The notes below the pieces were generated by a model. The model saw only the letters and a list, made by a program, of their open reading frames with translations. It was not told where the DNA came from and did not search any database. Positions 59,401-64,000 of a stretch of 64,000 nt of DNA are shown piece by piece. Position 1 is the first letter of the stretch, and the number at the start of each line of letters is the position of its first letter. Origin of the DNA: Agapetus fuscipes (Eukaryota > Arthropoda > Insecta > Trichoptera > Glossosomatidae). The translations under genes were made by a program, and so were the position numbers. The stretch spans positions 2,170,001-2,234,000 of the forward strand of contig OX637337.1 in NCBI GenBank assembly GCA_951799405.1, given 5' to 3'.

Positions 59401-62260
59401 ATCAAGATCACGTTGCAGGTGATCGTGCATCATACATGCATATTGAATATGTTTAAGTATATTACAAGTTTTACAACGTATTATTGTGTATTTAGGGTTC
59501 AAATAGTCTTCAAATTAAAAAAAAACTGGTCTTCTTATAGGAAATTTATTATACATTTATTTAACAATTTATTTTAACAATTCACATTTATGGTTTAGCA
59601 ACTTACATTTATTTCACAATTGGTGTTCACTTACACTGTATTTCTTGTTCAAAAGCAGATCGTCGTATATAGACTGACTCCTACAAGCTGCTTGAAGTTT
59701 TTTATACTCCAAAGATAGGTGTTACTAGAATCCAATTTTGCTGGAACCTTTCAGAACATAAAGCTTCATGTACATAAATTTTAATATCTCTTTACCCTAG
59801 GTACTTAAAATAATTAATCCTACTTATATACACTCTTATCAGATATAAGTGTTATATCTACCTACCTAAATATTTATATTTATTTGCTATTTACAAAACA
59901 GTATATTATTGATTCTGAATCTGTAATATAAGTTTCTTGTGTTTGATCTACCTAGTAAGATTTAAGATTCATATTAAATGCACACGTAAATAGTTTCAAA
60001 CTGTGATTACAAAAGCTGCTTACTAAACACCAAAATCTCAAATGAATATAAAAAACTGCCACTTAAACCGACCTCCCAGGAAACAGGGGTGACATTTGCA
60101 AAGCTTGAAACAGACTTATATAATATTACACACTTTATTTCAGTTTAAGTTTTAATCTGGAAAAAAATCTGAAAAAAAAAAGCATTTTTATTTTGTGGTT
60201 GATAATTTCCCAGCTCCCGACCCCTCAGGGCTGGTATCCATTTCTTGTGAAGGCTTCTAAGTTAACATTACCGGTATTTAATATTGGGTATGAAATAAAC
60301 AGTGACACAAGAAATAATTTCTGACACACTCGGTGGAATTCGAAACCTAGTTGTTGGCGAGAAATGCAAGCATTCTATCAAGTGAGCTATCGACCGGACT
60401 ATAATCTATAATCTAAGTTGCAAGGGTATATTCATTTGAAGTTCTCAAATTCATGCCCACAAACAAACACGTGTAGTTCGTGCTTACAAATGCTGAATGT
60501 TTACTTACAAATAAAATCCAAACTTCAAATGAACATAAGACCTACAACTTTTGCCGCCCTTCCCTGACACAGGGGTGACATTGGCAAAGTGAACCATTTT
60601 TTACAGTATGGGTGGTCAGCCTCATACCAACCTATAAGTCAAGGAACTAAATTAAAATTAAATTAATTAAAATTGGTACTAAATCACATTCATAGCACCT
60701 ACATTCATTGAATATCCCTCCATGCCTTCAGAGCCTGGAACAGATATCTGTTATGTCGGACCCAGAGAGGCGCAGGACAGTGGGAAGACCCAGATTTGGA
60801 TGGATTGTTCATGGAAATGGATGGAAAATTCAGTTCGTTCGTGGAAGTCACTGGACAAAATTTATGTTTTCTTGTGCAGGCGAGAAACTCAAAACCAATG
60901 AGTTGCTAAAGGAAAAACAAAAAAAAATAAAGAAAAACAAACACAAAAAAAATCATGTAGTACTTAAAAATCGCTTGCGGGCTTAAATTAAAAATTCTGA
61001 AATTTCTGAAAATTCTTGTAAATTTTTTGGGCAATTTACATGAATATAATTTATTATTTGTTTTGGAATTCGATACTCATTCAAGTCAATAAAACTTTAT
61101 TGGAAATTCCATCGATGGGGCTGTTGTGTATTTTCAATGAATTTTATTTCAGTTCCCACTGAAAAAATCATACCCTTTAAATAGCATCTCTACAGAGAAT
61201 TTGAGCACCCCTAGCGAATGGGCTAAAGAATTACAAAGTCCACAATCACAAGATAAATAAATATAAATTTCTACAAATCCATTTTATTCCATTCGCTGAG
61301 AATTTCCCTTGCGTCTTAAATCTTAATCTAAATCTAAGCTGCAAAGATGTGTATCATTTTAAGATTTATATTAAATGCATTCCCACAAGCAGGCACGCAT
61401 AATTTCGCGCTCACAGATGCCGCATGTGGACCTACAGTATAAAAACCCAATCTCTAATACACATAAGCCCTGCAACTCTTGCCGACCTTCCCTGAAACAG
61501 GGGTGTGATTGCTTGTGAGAAACAAGTTAGATTAGAATTAGATGAGTGGATTGTACGACGTTTAACATGCATCCACGCAACTTTTTAAATTCACTCCCGG
61601 AGGAGAACAAAAAAATACCATTTATATTTTCAAATTTGCTCTTAGCTTGGTTGAAAAATTCATAAACCTTTACCAAAGACCGGTCATCAAAAGGTCTATC
61701 CAGCCATGCAACAACTGGGTCATGCTTGAGAATTCGCGCTTTCTACAGCGACGACCTAGCTCGCAGAGGGCTCTTGAGGTGTGATACACACAAAAACAGC
61801 GCTCACCAAATAAATCAGCCTAATATTTTTTTTTTCCCTCACAATTTTCCCTCTCTTACTCACACATTTTTCATTTCAATTTCAGACCACCTTTACGACC
61901 GCTCAGCAAACTCGTTTGAGGTCCAACTACACTCTGATCGTAGCACTCGACTGCGCGAGTAGAGAGCAACAAAACTACGCGTGCTACGCCGAAGGATCCA
62001 TGTTCGTAGCGAACCACACATCCTGGGAATTCCAATCATCCGAGCACTCGCTTCTCATCAGCGCTGCAATCGAAAACACTAGACCGTATTTGTGCGGCGC
62101 AAACAACGAGAAAATTAGTTCCAGCTTAGTCGATAGAATCAAAATCTACGGACTTAACCAGACTCTGAATAACTTTGGTGATTACTTGTTGATTGGAAGC
62201 CTGGGCATTGATTTCTGCGATTCGGAGAATGGTGATATTATATCAGTGGATTATTTTTGA
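38356..62260 (+). CDS. Trefoil/GH31 alpha-glucosidase-like type II membrane protein, probable pseudoenzyme
   Basis: Six coding exons: 38356-38434, 44915-45875, 54544-54772, 56274-56543, 58527-59327, 61886-62260. All have GT-AG borders and matching phases; 2715 nt, 904 residues. Residues 1-41 are cytosolic and 42-62 form the membrane anchor. A six-cysteine trefoil domain is at 79-115 (GSCAHNTSHRLECGLD..., NCCFDEDKLFCYH). The GH31 region follows, with MIYGLGELILEPG, PPYWALGAHFCR, HFNTHNVYGNLHSMAIS, ICIKWYLAS-like and RYKLLPYFNTV blocks and a C-terminal beta region. The WIDMNE nucleophile signature is replaced by SFVLKDNWP (487-495). The GHWxGDN acid/base stretch is replaced by SHIQNVNATW (581-590). 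Active relatives cleave alpha-glucosides; this one probably binds or scaffolds. No 5' noncoding exon was identified beyond the acceptor at 38349. Confidence 0.88.
38789..41777 (-). pseudogene. LINE ORF2: endonuclease and reverse transcriptase, broken
   Basis: The endonuclease starts at 41777 and is shifted near 41590 by a small ATTAA-repeat expansion. It continues at 41565-40699 with LTETHSAGQIEYNIPG, GVAIFISDRN, NILVGDMNLNIAD and SITDHFSCIF. A second shift falls near 40700. The reverse transcriptase (40696-39119) has NNYRPISVISNIAKIFEKL, FIDLKKAFDSISHEKLI, GIPQGTVLGPLLFILY and catalytic YADD at 39626-39637. A TAA at 39116-39118 interrupts it, but the same frame stays readable to about 38789 (KNFKVPTIEQIFKLYSILEI...), so the ORF2 tail is present. 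Confidence 0.9.
41790..42842 (-). CDS. LINE ORF1 protein (zinc-knuckle, coiled coil)
   Basis: The ATG at 42842 gives 350 residues (an earlier in-frame ATG at 42920 is possible). The N-terminal half is a Lys/Glu-rich coiled coil. The middle has an RNA-recognition-like region with repeated KKKP/EEIKKKIQKEI segments. The C-terminus has zinc knuckles CYHCLKYGHTAQRC and CPHCAQEHTYAKC and a further Cys pair. This is the usual Jockey-group ORF1, a nucleic-acid chaperone that coats the element RNA. The frame is intact. Confidence 0.85.
   Translation of the reverse strand: MDSILSDIKECISKMTGSVKETKIKLQLEQKIMLLEEEMHAERDSLQKKIIELQETVITNSKHYTKKLEEFIESGHKTYAAVAGEDKNVKKNKNAVTNYAIMVESKNTLSAEEIKKKIQKEINPTELKIGISGIKKTGEKKITITCTEKTSAEKLKKEISNTLGKELTTEEMKKKKPYIILKGLEKNLTEKEIIMGIVNQNEGIEEKEKENIKLIKELKSINPRETTNYIIQTTGRLRKILLEKGKINIKYNRAYVEDCNPLVQCYHCLKYGHTAQRCLGRTQPPNCPHCAQEHTYAKCNNLEKDAICSNCHFLNIKYKTKNDTTHKTTSPQCIYRQKMYKIAIDRIDYD
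43277..43525. repeat. Near-perfect hairpin, 112-bp arms, 21-base loop
   Basis: The left arm (43277-43388) starts TATAGTTTAAATTTTTTTGAGG and ends GACCTAGAAGGT. The right arm (43410-43525) is its reverse complement with small T-run length differences. The loop contains CATCATCAGGTATATATTTA. The inner TTTATTTTCAC and CATCATCAGG phrases recur as single ends at 28.4 and 44.0 kb. It sits in intron 1 and would be transcribed with the gene. Confidence 0.92.
43531..44337. repeat. AT-rich intron with a small fold-back and repeat ends
   Basis: At 43633-43742 AATTGGATAAAAACAG pairs with CTGTTTTTATCCAATT around a TTTTAATTCAC...CATCTTCAGG core. A further CATCGTCAGGTATAAATATT end is at about 44010. No coding sequence. 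Confidence 0.65.
44338..44850 (+). repeat. Composite SINE (B+C), plus orientation
   Basis: A headless SINE-B body (GAATACGCTCTTCGCCGGATTG) runs to GACCAAGCTCGTAAAAAGTT. It then joins the SINE-C tRNA-like unit (GATAGCTTAGTTGGTAGAATG, B box GGGTTAGATTCCTACTGAAG), the CCCTCCGGGAGCTGGG segment and the TAGCTTAGTTGCG end. Confidence 0.85.
44915..45875 (+). CDS. GH31-like gene, exon with membrane anchor, trefoil and N-terminal GH31 region
   Basis: Acceptor TTTTATTTTCAG|ATGTCC; the first two bases complete His27. It encodes KVAIALSIFAILAPTLVFFF (membrane anchor), the trefoil domain, a beta-rich N-terminal domain with several N-glycosylation sequons, and the GH31 entry motif PPYWALGAHFC. Donor TTTGCAG|GTATGT, phase 2. 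Confidence 0.9.
45945..46175 (-). repeat. SINE-D copy
   Basis: Tail at left (TTTGTCTAGCCAAAAAGCAG, reversed), ATTACCCAATGATATAGATC, and tRNA-like B box near 46085 (GACGGTGTTCGAACTTGCG). Confidence 0.7.
46405..46630 (+). repeat. SINE-D copy
   Basis: CTGGTTCGAACCCCGCCTGC B box, CCCTGGATCAACAGATGTCA, and tail AGTTTCTGGCCAGGCAAAAT. Confidence 0.75.
46631..47229. other. Intron sequence, nothing recognised
   Basis: AT-rich; no repeat or exon identified. Confidence 0.5.
47230..48061. repeat. Fold-back minisatellite, main array
   Basis: ACGACACAGAGACAAAACGA orientation up to about 47345, then the inverse orientation. From 47640 it becomes a regular 45-46-bp higher-order unit (TCATGTGTCATTAAGTCATG + TGCCGTTATGTCACATGTCG + TTTTG) repeated about nine times. 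It belongs to the same family as 1-728. Long frames on both strands are artefacts. The array is interrupted by an L2-like LINE fragment and resumes at 48690-48775. Confidence 0.9.
48062..48688 (-). pseudogene. L2/CR1-like LINE 3' end (RT C-terminus + 3' tail)
   Basis: The minus frame 48688-48161 (175 codons) reads SRIDYCSTLYIGQSKKQLNR, NAAARLIFGMSKFSHITPLL, LHWLRFPERVVYRVCLMVFK, LNGLAPSYLADMFSP and FRFAGPVEWNRLPPGVRVSE, the typical ORF2 C-terminus of L2/CR1-group LINEs. Downstream (48160-48062) is GGGCCCTTGAGGTGTGACAT and ACACAAAAACGGCGCTC, ending in AT repeats. It is inserted in the minisatellite. Its tail matches SINE-B tails. Confidence 0.88.
48690..48775. repeat. Fold-back minisatellite, remainder after LINE insertion
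   Basis: TCATGTGTCGTTATATCATG and TCACGTGTCGTTTTGTCAGT continue the array interrupted at 48061. Confidence 0.8.
49040..49295 (-). repeat. LINE-A 3' end
   Basis: (AAATCTA) tail start, CTAAGCTGCAAAGGCATG, ACACATGCCGCATGTGGACC core and CCTGAAGCAGGGGTGACATT, then ATACCAACCTATCAGTCAA. Confidence 0.88.
49452..49790 (+). repeat. SINE-C, best full copy
   Basis: tRNA-like unit with A box GATAGCTCAGTTGGTAGAGTG (49456 on) and B box GGGTTCGAATCCCACCGAGG. It continues with GTCAGAAATGATTTCC, CTCAGCCTTCACAAGAAATG, GCCCCCTCGGGAGCTGGG, GCGACCCCTTCGGGGATAAC, and ends TAGCTTAGTTGCGTTTTTTG. No tRNA 3' stem follows, so it is a SINE, not a tRNA gene. Confidence 0.88.
49791..50150 (-). repeat. Composite SINE (B+C), tail to tail with the previous copy
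   Basis: SINE-C in reverse (GTTATTTTTACGGGTATGGA to GAGCTATCGACTGGAC) joins SINE-B at CTTTTTACGAGCTTGGTCAT. SINE-B is truncated near GCAAAGAGCATATTTTT. Confidence 0.82.
50155..50475 (-). repeat. SINE-B with third tail module
   Basis: Left end TCAAGAAATCCTCTGCGGG, CTAAAGACTCTAGGGGTCTA and GTAGTGCCGCAGAGGTGTAC, then the normal body and head (CCGAAGTGTTGCCACTGGAC, TACGGACCGG). Same architecture as 17645-17960. Confidence 0.85.
50476..50815 (-). repeat. SINE-B head fragment split by a fold-back element (50568-50785)
   Basis: A diverged SINE-B head begins at 50476 (GGTATTTGCTCTACCGGGAT), is interrupted after CTTAGTA, and resumes at 50786 with AATAAGGGTACAGAAGACTA. The insert has arms CGAGTTGCAAAACTTGAG...AAAGTTTACGG...GTGATTTCCCCCAAAATCTG and their reverse complement. 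A central spacer contains CTTTTGCTAAGGTCATAAAG. Confidence 0.82.
51034..51430 (-). mobile_element. Solo LTR related to the gypsy element, older
   Basis: The minus strand starts TGTTATGTAAATATGAAATA and ends ACCCTAATTTCGTAACA, about 397 bp. It shares AATAATTACT, ACAAACACAT, GATCAGTGAAC.GAAACCAA and AAGAAGACCTGTGTATTTT with the LTRs at 3462 and 10828 but is clearly diverged. ATAT flanks both ends. Confidence 0.88.
51431..52039. other. Intron with a short minisatellite remnant
   Basis: 51470-51545 has CAGTGACAAAACAACGCACG and similar units of the fold-back family. The rest contains nothing recognised. Confidence 0.5.
52040..52750 (-). pseudogene. LINE-A copy with RT C-terminus inside the repeat ends
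   Basis: The outer parts are LINE-A 3' end (52040-52140 tail side; 52645-52750 AGGGGTGACATTGGCAAAGT side). Between them the minus frames 52703-52500 (LMYGSEAWTVNDSEMSKVCT) and 52485-52183 (KVQKYKRMDIGHVKRMNNDR, GKRGKGRPRKVWSDQIVEIV) give the reverse-transcriptase C-terminus with a frameshift. The order differs from 13463-14180, where the UTR follows the coding part uninterrupted. Confidence 0.78.
52755..52935. repeat. Fold-back minisatellite fragment
   Basis: ATCACATGACAAAACGTCAC on the left and, inverted, CGTTTATGGTGTTTTCTATT and TGTGATGTTTTGCC on the right. Confidence 0.7.
52936..53171. other. Intron sequence, nothing recognised
   Basis: No repeat or exon identified. Confidence 0.45.
53175..53522. 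mobile_element. Fold-back MITE with 66-bp perfect ends
   Basis: Starts TGGGGCTTCCACACGCTTGC and continues ...ACAGTGTGTCGTCTAGAACATGC; the right end is the exact reverse complement for about 66 bp. TCA flanks both sides (53172-53174, 53523-53525). Inside, the TCTAGAACATGCTAGCTGG / CAAAATTTTGTCTAATGGAC segment is repeated five times in alternating orientation. Confidence 0.9.
53571..53793. mobile_element. MITE-2 copy without SINE
   Basis: Inverted ends TTCTTAGACATTTTGGTCGT and the reverse of ACGACTAAAATGTCTAAGAA, extending through AGCTTTGACAAACTTATGATG. The centre includes GGTCATCTTGGATTGATAGG, as in the copy at 37793-38296. Confidence 0.85.
53795..54480 (-). pseudogene. LINE-A copy: RT C-terminus, 3' UTR and tail
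   Basis: (CTAAT) tail start at 53795, LINE-A 3' end to about 54015, then minus-strand coding 54475-54127 with ERLTKKVYVGRKDGCHGRG and RPRKVWVDQISEIANEWNIR. Same arrangement as 13463-14180. It ends about 60 bp before the 54544 exon. Confidence 0.85.
54544..54772 (+). CDS. GH31-like gene, exon 4 of the reading
   Basis: Acceptor ATTTTTCAG|GAGACA (phase 2) and donor CCACAC|GTAAGT (phase 0). It encodes HALAHEDVTLAFEAFNNFTE and PYDSDCISDDVYQFLNSKLN, the barrel strand region where active GH31 enzymes have a QWNDIDYM-like motif. Here the Trp is Cys and the pattern is weak. Confidence 0.85.
54866..55070 (+). pseudogene. L2-like LINE fragment, plus orientation
   Basis: CLMVFKALHGMAPSYLADMF, then FSPVEVSVRGRTLRLAGSGA, nearly the same as the 48.1-kb copy. 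It breaks off at about 55030. Confidence 0.8.
55390..55625 (+). repeat. LINE-A 3' end, plus orientation
   Basis: CATACTGTAAAAAATGGTTC, CCTGTTTCAGGGAAGGTCGG, CTGAGAGCTTTAAATGAATA and CTTGCAACTTAGATTATAGA with repeated TAGATTA tail. Confidence 0.88.
55626..56273. other. Intron sequence, nothing recognised
   Basis: AT-rich; ends in the acceptor AACTATTTTACAG for the next exon. Confidence 0.5.
56274..56543 (+). CDS. GH31-like gene, exon with altered nucleophile region
   Basis: Acceptor ACTATTTTACAG|ATAAGG and donor ACGGAT|GTAAGT, both phase 0. KRKILIMDPYDEIPFEGWLD and VYPDYSMQKTKDWLKEFW follow the GH31 pattern (FLDP..., FPDFTNP...WW). The next segment, FDNITTSFVLKDNWPKND, lacks the W-x-D-M-N-E nucleophile signature. 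Confidence 0.88.
56580..57000 (+). pseudogene. L2-like LINE 3' end relic
   Basis: FGERAFAVAGPLAWNHLP-like coding (about 56630-56685) and KTVGVFKGALKTHLYKKSYP-like coding (about 56850-56910), with stops between. Then comes the shared tail GGCCCTTGAGGTGTGACACA, AACGGCGCTCTTC and AATAAATTATCC. Confidence 0.78.
57010..57190 (+). repeat. SINE-C fragment
   Basis: GACGGTGTCAGATGTGATTT, GTACCGGCAAGGTTTACTCA, ACCAGCCCCATCGAGAACTG; the head is missing. Confidence 0.78.
57191..57734. other. Intron sequence, nothing recognised
   Basis: AT-rich; no exon or repeat identified. Confidence 0.5.
57735..57975 (-). repeat. LINE-A 3' end
   Basis: TTAATCTTAGTTGCATAGAT start, CACACATGCCGCATGTGAAC core, CCTTCCCTGAAACAGGGTTA block. 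Confidence 0.85.
58182..58418. mobile_element. MITE-1 copy next to a coding exon
   Basis: Ends GGGGCCGTCCATAAATTACG and GACGTAATATATGGACAGCCCC reversed; ATA on both sides may be a 3-bp target duplication. About 110 bp upstream of the 58527 exon. Interior lacks the extra 60 bp of the 15.5-kb copy. Confidence 0.82.
58527..59327 (+). CDS. GH31-like gene, largest C-terminal exon
   Basis: Acceptor TATTCTATTTCAG|TTAATC and donor CAAGAG|GTAAAT, both phase 0. Blocks: TLCGSIPWNARENKPNTKIL, HFNTHNVYGNLHSMAIS, SSKSFGIPAASHIQNVNATW (no acid/base Asp), SVPICGDSDIF, LCIKWYLASVYLPVF, FAKNAMIRAIQTRYKLLPYF, RPMFYDYYWDNGTW, FMVGSAILVAPNF and YLPEGEEFYDLW. These follow GH31 order throughout. Confidence 0.92.
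59485..59900 (-). mobile_element. Old solo LTR related to the gypsy element
   Basis: TTTAGGGTTCAAATAGTCTT and GGTCTTCTTATAGGAAAT on the left and TAAATATTTATATTTATTTG with TTTACAAAACA on the right follow the same order as 51034-51430 but are more diverged. No clear target duplication. Confidence 0.7.
59945..60105 (-). repeat. LINE-A 3' end, heavily decayed
   Basis: AAGATTCATATTAAATGCAC and GGAAACAGGGGTGACATTTG mark the two sides. Confidence 0.6.
60195..60400 (-). repeat. SINE-C copy
   Basis: CCAGCTCCCGACCCCTCAGG, CATTTCTTGTGAAGGCTTCT, TTCTGACACACTCGGTGG and GAGCTATCGACCGGACT in reverse SINE-C order. Confidence 0.8.
60401..60645 (-). repeat. LINE-A 3' end
   Basis: TATAATCTAAGTTGCAAGGG, TCTCAAATTCATGCCCACAA, CTTCCCTGACACAGGGGTGA and CCTATAAGTCAAGGAAC. 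Confidence 0.88.
60700..60985 (+). pseudogene. Repeat-protein relic with RRRTVGRPR motif
   Basis: The 92-codon frame contains DPERRRTVGRPRFGWIVHGN, reminiscent of the arginine/GRPR-rich segment of insect retroelement tails. It ends in an A-rich stretch (AAAAACAAAAAAAAATAAAG). Only this short block is recognisable. Confidence 0.4.
61153..61260 (+). CDS. GH31-like gene, possible alternative last exon
   Basis: Acceptor TTTTATTTCAG|TTCCCA in phase 0, compatible with the donor at 59327. It reads 35 codons (FPLKKSYPLNSISTENLSTP...) to TAA at 61258-61260, which overlaps AATAAATATAAA, a polyadenylation-like signal. Use of this exon would replace the last C-terminal beta region (124 residues) and give an 815-residue protein. 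No motif supports it independently. Confidence 0.5.
   Translation, partial: FPLKKSYPLNSISTENLSTPSEWAKELQSPQSQDK
61318..61510 (-). repeat. LINE-A 3' end
   Basis: (AATCTAA) start, GCAAAGATGTGTATCATTTT, ACAGATGCCGCATGTGGACC, CCTTCCCTGAAACAGGGGTG. Confidence 0.85.
61585..61830 (+). repeat. SINE-B with L2-type tail
   Basis: Head truncated (GGAGGAGAACAAAAAAATACC), full body, and GAGGGCTCTTGAGGTGTGAT / AACAGCGCTCACCAAATAAA tail ending in a T-run, 55 bp before the last exon. Confidence 0.85.
61886..62260 (+). CDS. GH31-like gene, last exon
   Basis: Acceptor TTTCAATTTCAG|ACCACC in phase 0. It encodes TTFTTAQQTRLRSNYTLIVA, matching the GH31 C-terminal beta domain (family EPALTT..SR..PF.L.VAL), and continues through SSLVDRIKIYGL to TGA at 62258-62260. 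Confidence 0.88.
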   Translation, partial: TTFTTAQQTRLRSNYTLIVALDCASREQQNYACYAEGSMFVANHTSWEFQSSEHSLLISAAIENTRPYLCGANNEKISSSLVDRIKIYGLNQTLNNFGDYLLIGSLGIDFCDSENGDIISVDYF

Positions 62261-62900
62261 AAGTGAATAGTTTATGTACCTACACAAAACAGAATGATTA
62301 TTTTTAAGTGTAAATGTTATTACACAATGAAAGTCCATTGTATTCTTTATAAATTCAATAGGATAAAACAGAGTTTTAATTCACATTTGTTTAATTTTTT
62401 TGCTTTGTTTAATCTTCAGGAGCATAATTGTTAGAAATATTTTTATATTATTTCTCAGAAACTATTGGAGCTACTGAAATCATATTGGTTTATATTAATT
62501 TTAAAAATTAATAGTTCAAATATAAAAAGAACCGCTCGTTGTTCTTTCGATAATGGTGTGATAGCACCTGAAGCGCTCGAGAAAATAAATCAACTTGTGA
62601 AGAAATATGTTGTTTTTACTTTTAAATCATTTATTTATAATTTTACAGATTAGTTTTACATATCTTTGCAGCTTAGATTTAAATTTAGAATTTAAAATGA
62701 ATTTTGACAATGTCAGTACACAAGCCCTTAAACCTTTTTTTTTAATGTAGGTACTAACTTGCTGATCCAATAACAGTATTATATGAAGGCATTAAATCAA
62801 TGGATCATCCAATTGTTGTACATATTTTATTTAAATATTAATTAATAAAATTATCCACAATTAAAAAAAAAATACAATAAAAACTTTTTTTATAACCAAG
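62261..62900 (+). other. Probable 3' UTR and downstream sequence
   Basis: AATAAA-type signals occur at about 62583, 62843 and 62876; I cannot tell which is used. A CATCTTCAGG-type relic (TTTAATCTTCAGGAGCATAA) is at about 62405 and a LINE-A tail scrap (ATCTTTGCAGCTTAGATTTA) at 62659. Confidence 0.45.
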
Positions 62901-63113
62901 TGTTTTTTTCTCATCCTTCAGGTTTTGATTTTTCAATATTTTTTAGAAGTTCAAATAATAAAATTTAATAGACTAAGATTGTCGTGTGAAACCTACCTAT
63001 TTTTTTCACAGATGAGGATTACAGCGAAATCGAGTTATTAATTTATGCTGCAAAGGCTTTTAAATTTTCAAACATCTTAAAATCTATAAGATGAAAAAAT
63101 TTATTCTGCCCTC

Positions 63114-63372
63114 TAATCTCATCTAATCTAAATTGCAAAGATAATTATGTTACATTGGAGACTCACATTACATACATTTTCACAAGCAGACACGTACAAG
63201 TTCGCGCCTGCACATGCCGCATGTGAATCTACAACATAAACACCAAATCTCAAATGGACATACACCCTGCAACTCTTGCCATCCTTCCCTGAACAGGGGT
63301 GACATTGGCAAAGTGAACCATTTTTACAGCATGGGTGGTCAGTCGCATACCAACCTATAAGTCAAGGAACCT
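63114..63372 (-). repeat. LINE-A 3' end
   Basis: TAATCTCATCTAATCTAAAT start, GCACATGCCGCATGTGAATC core, CCCTGAACAGGGGTGACATT and TAAGTCAAGGAAC end. Confidence 0.88.
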
Positions 63373-63419
63373 CCAGGATAATATATAATATGGATTATCA
63401 ACATTTACAGAAAGGATGT

Positions 63420-63625
63420 ATAACGATAAGGATTAATATTAAATGCATGCCCACAAACCGACACGCATGACATACATGCCGCATTTGAACTTACAAAATA
63501 TAAAGAAAAATCTCAAATTAACATAAGCCCTACAACTCTTTGCAACCTTCTCTGAAGCAAGGCTTACATTGGCAAAGTGAACCGTTTTTTACAGTATGTG
63601 TGGTCAGACACATACCAACCTACCA
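63420..63625 (-). repeat. LINE-A 3' end, second of a tandem pair
   Basis: AAATGCATGCCCACAAACCG, ACATACATGCCGCATTTGAA and CATTGGCAAAGTGAACCGTT; more diverged than its neighbour. Confidence 0.82.
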
Positions 63626-64000
63626 GTGGCGAAGGGTGCCGTACAAGCCGGTTTCCATCGGTTTTTCGTTTAAAGTGAGGCAGAAATGATAATAAAGTAG
63701 ACTGCATGGTTTCAATGGGGAAAAAATACGTATTGTTTCTTTGGTTGTAAATGTATATTTTCACTTTGTGCCTATATTTTTTAAGTACTTTGTTACATCA
63801 TTTTGAAAGGAAAGCCGATGGGAACCGGCTTGTATGGCACGCCACTACAACCTAAAAGTAAACGAATACTGTCATTATGAGATCATAAGGTTGCCCTATC
63901 AACTTCCGGATATTAAATAAAAATTATTTTTACGAAGATTTTTATGTAACCAAAAGAAATAATAAAAATTCTAAGAAGCCAATACTTTCCTTTTCAGAAA
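63626..64000. other. No recognised feature to window end
   Basis: GTGCCGTACAAGCCGGTTTC near 63638 and, inverted, AACCGGCTTGTATGGCACGC near 63825 form the arms of a possible fold-back of about 200 bp. No gene. Confidence 0.5.

Overview
The window is AT-rich, intron-rich, transposon-crowded animal DNA. Short runs such as GTAGGTA and AGGTACCTAC, the mix of tRNA-derived SINEs, MITEs and LINEs, and a trefoil/GH31 membrane protein point to an insect, most likely a moth or butterfly. The order is inferred from composition and is not proven. No bacterial features, CRISPR arrays, rRNA genes or stand-alone tRNA genes were found.

Layout. 1-3.4 kb: an inverted minisatellite, a 1.65-kb Harbinger-like element with TAA target duplication, and SINE/LINE fragments. 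3.46-11.3 kb: a very young Ty3/gypsy LTR retrotransposon. Its two 473-bp LTRs appear to differ at one base, and its pol is split by a 630-bp solo LTR of another family and by a nonsense codon. Its Gag starts with a SAP domain and a repetitive coiled coil. Its Pol ends, after the integrase, in a macro (ADP-ribose-binding) domain of the TARG1/OARD1 type followed by a CCCH zinc finger. This is the most unusual system in the window. 11.3-38.3 kb: no convincing host gene, but many LINE 3' ends, modular SINEs, a second copy of the nested solo LTR, a 0.9-kb palindromic minisatellite, an unfamiliar 2.3-kb DNA transposon with an 8-bp target duplication, a mariner-like relic and several fold-back structures.

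38.35-62.3 kb (+ strand): one host gene, split into six coding exons joined by GT-AG sites with matching phases, giving 904 residues. It is a type II membrane protein with a trefoil (P-type) domain and a GH31 alpha-glucosidase fold. Neither the catalytic nucleophile nor the acid/base aspartate motif is recognisable, so it looks like a pseudoenzyme. An in-phase alternative last exon would give a shorter 815-residue form. Its introns hold a nearly full-length antisense Jockey/CR1-type LINE starting 26 bp after the first coding donor, a 112-bp-arm hairpin, minisatellites, fold-back MITEs, two old solo LTRs related to the gypsy element, and many SINE/LINE copies.

Relations among the repeats. The main tRNA-like SINE head is joined to at least three different 3' modules. 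One of these matches the 3' end of an L2/CR1-like LINE fragment found here, which suggests the LINE that mobilised it. One SINE copy also carries a 5S rRNA-like segment in front. The commonest repeat (called LINE-A here) is the 3' end of a LINE whose reverse-transcriptase C-terminus is seen at five places. Repeat names such as LINE-A and SINE-B/C/D are labels used only in this annotation.
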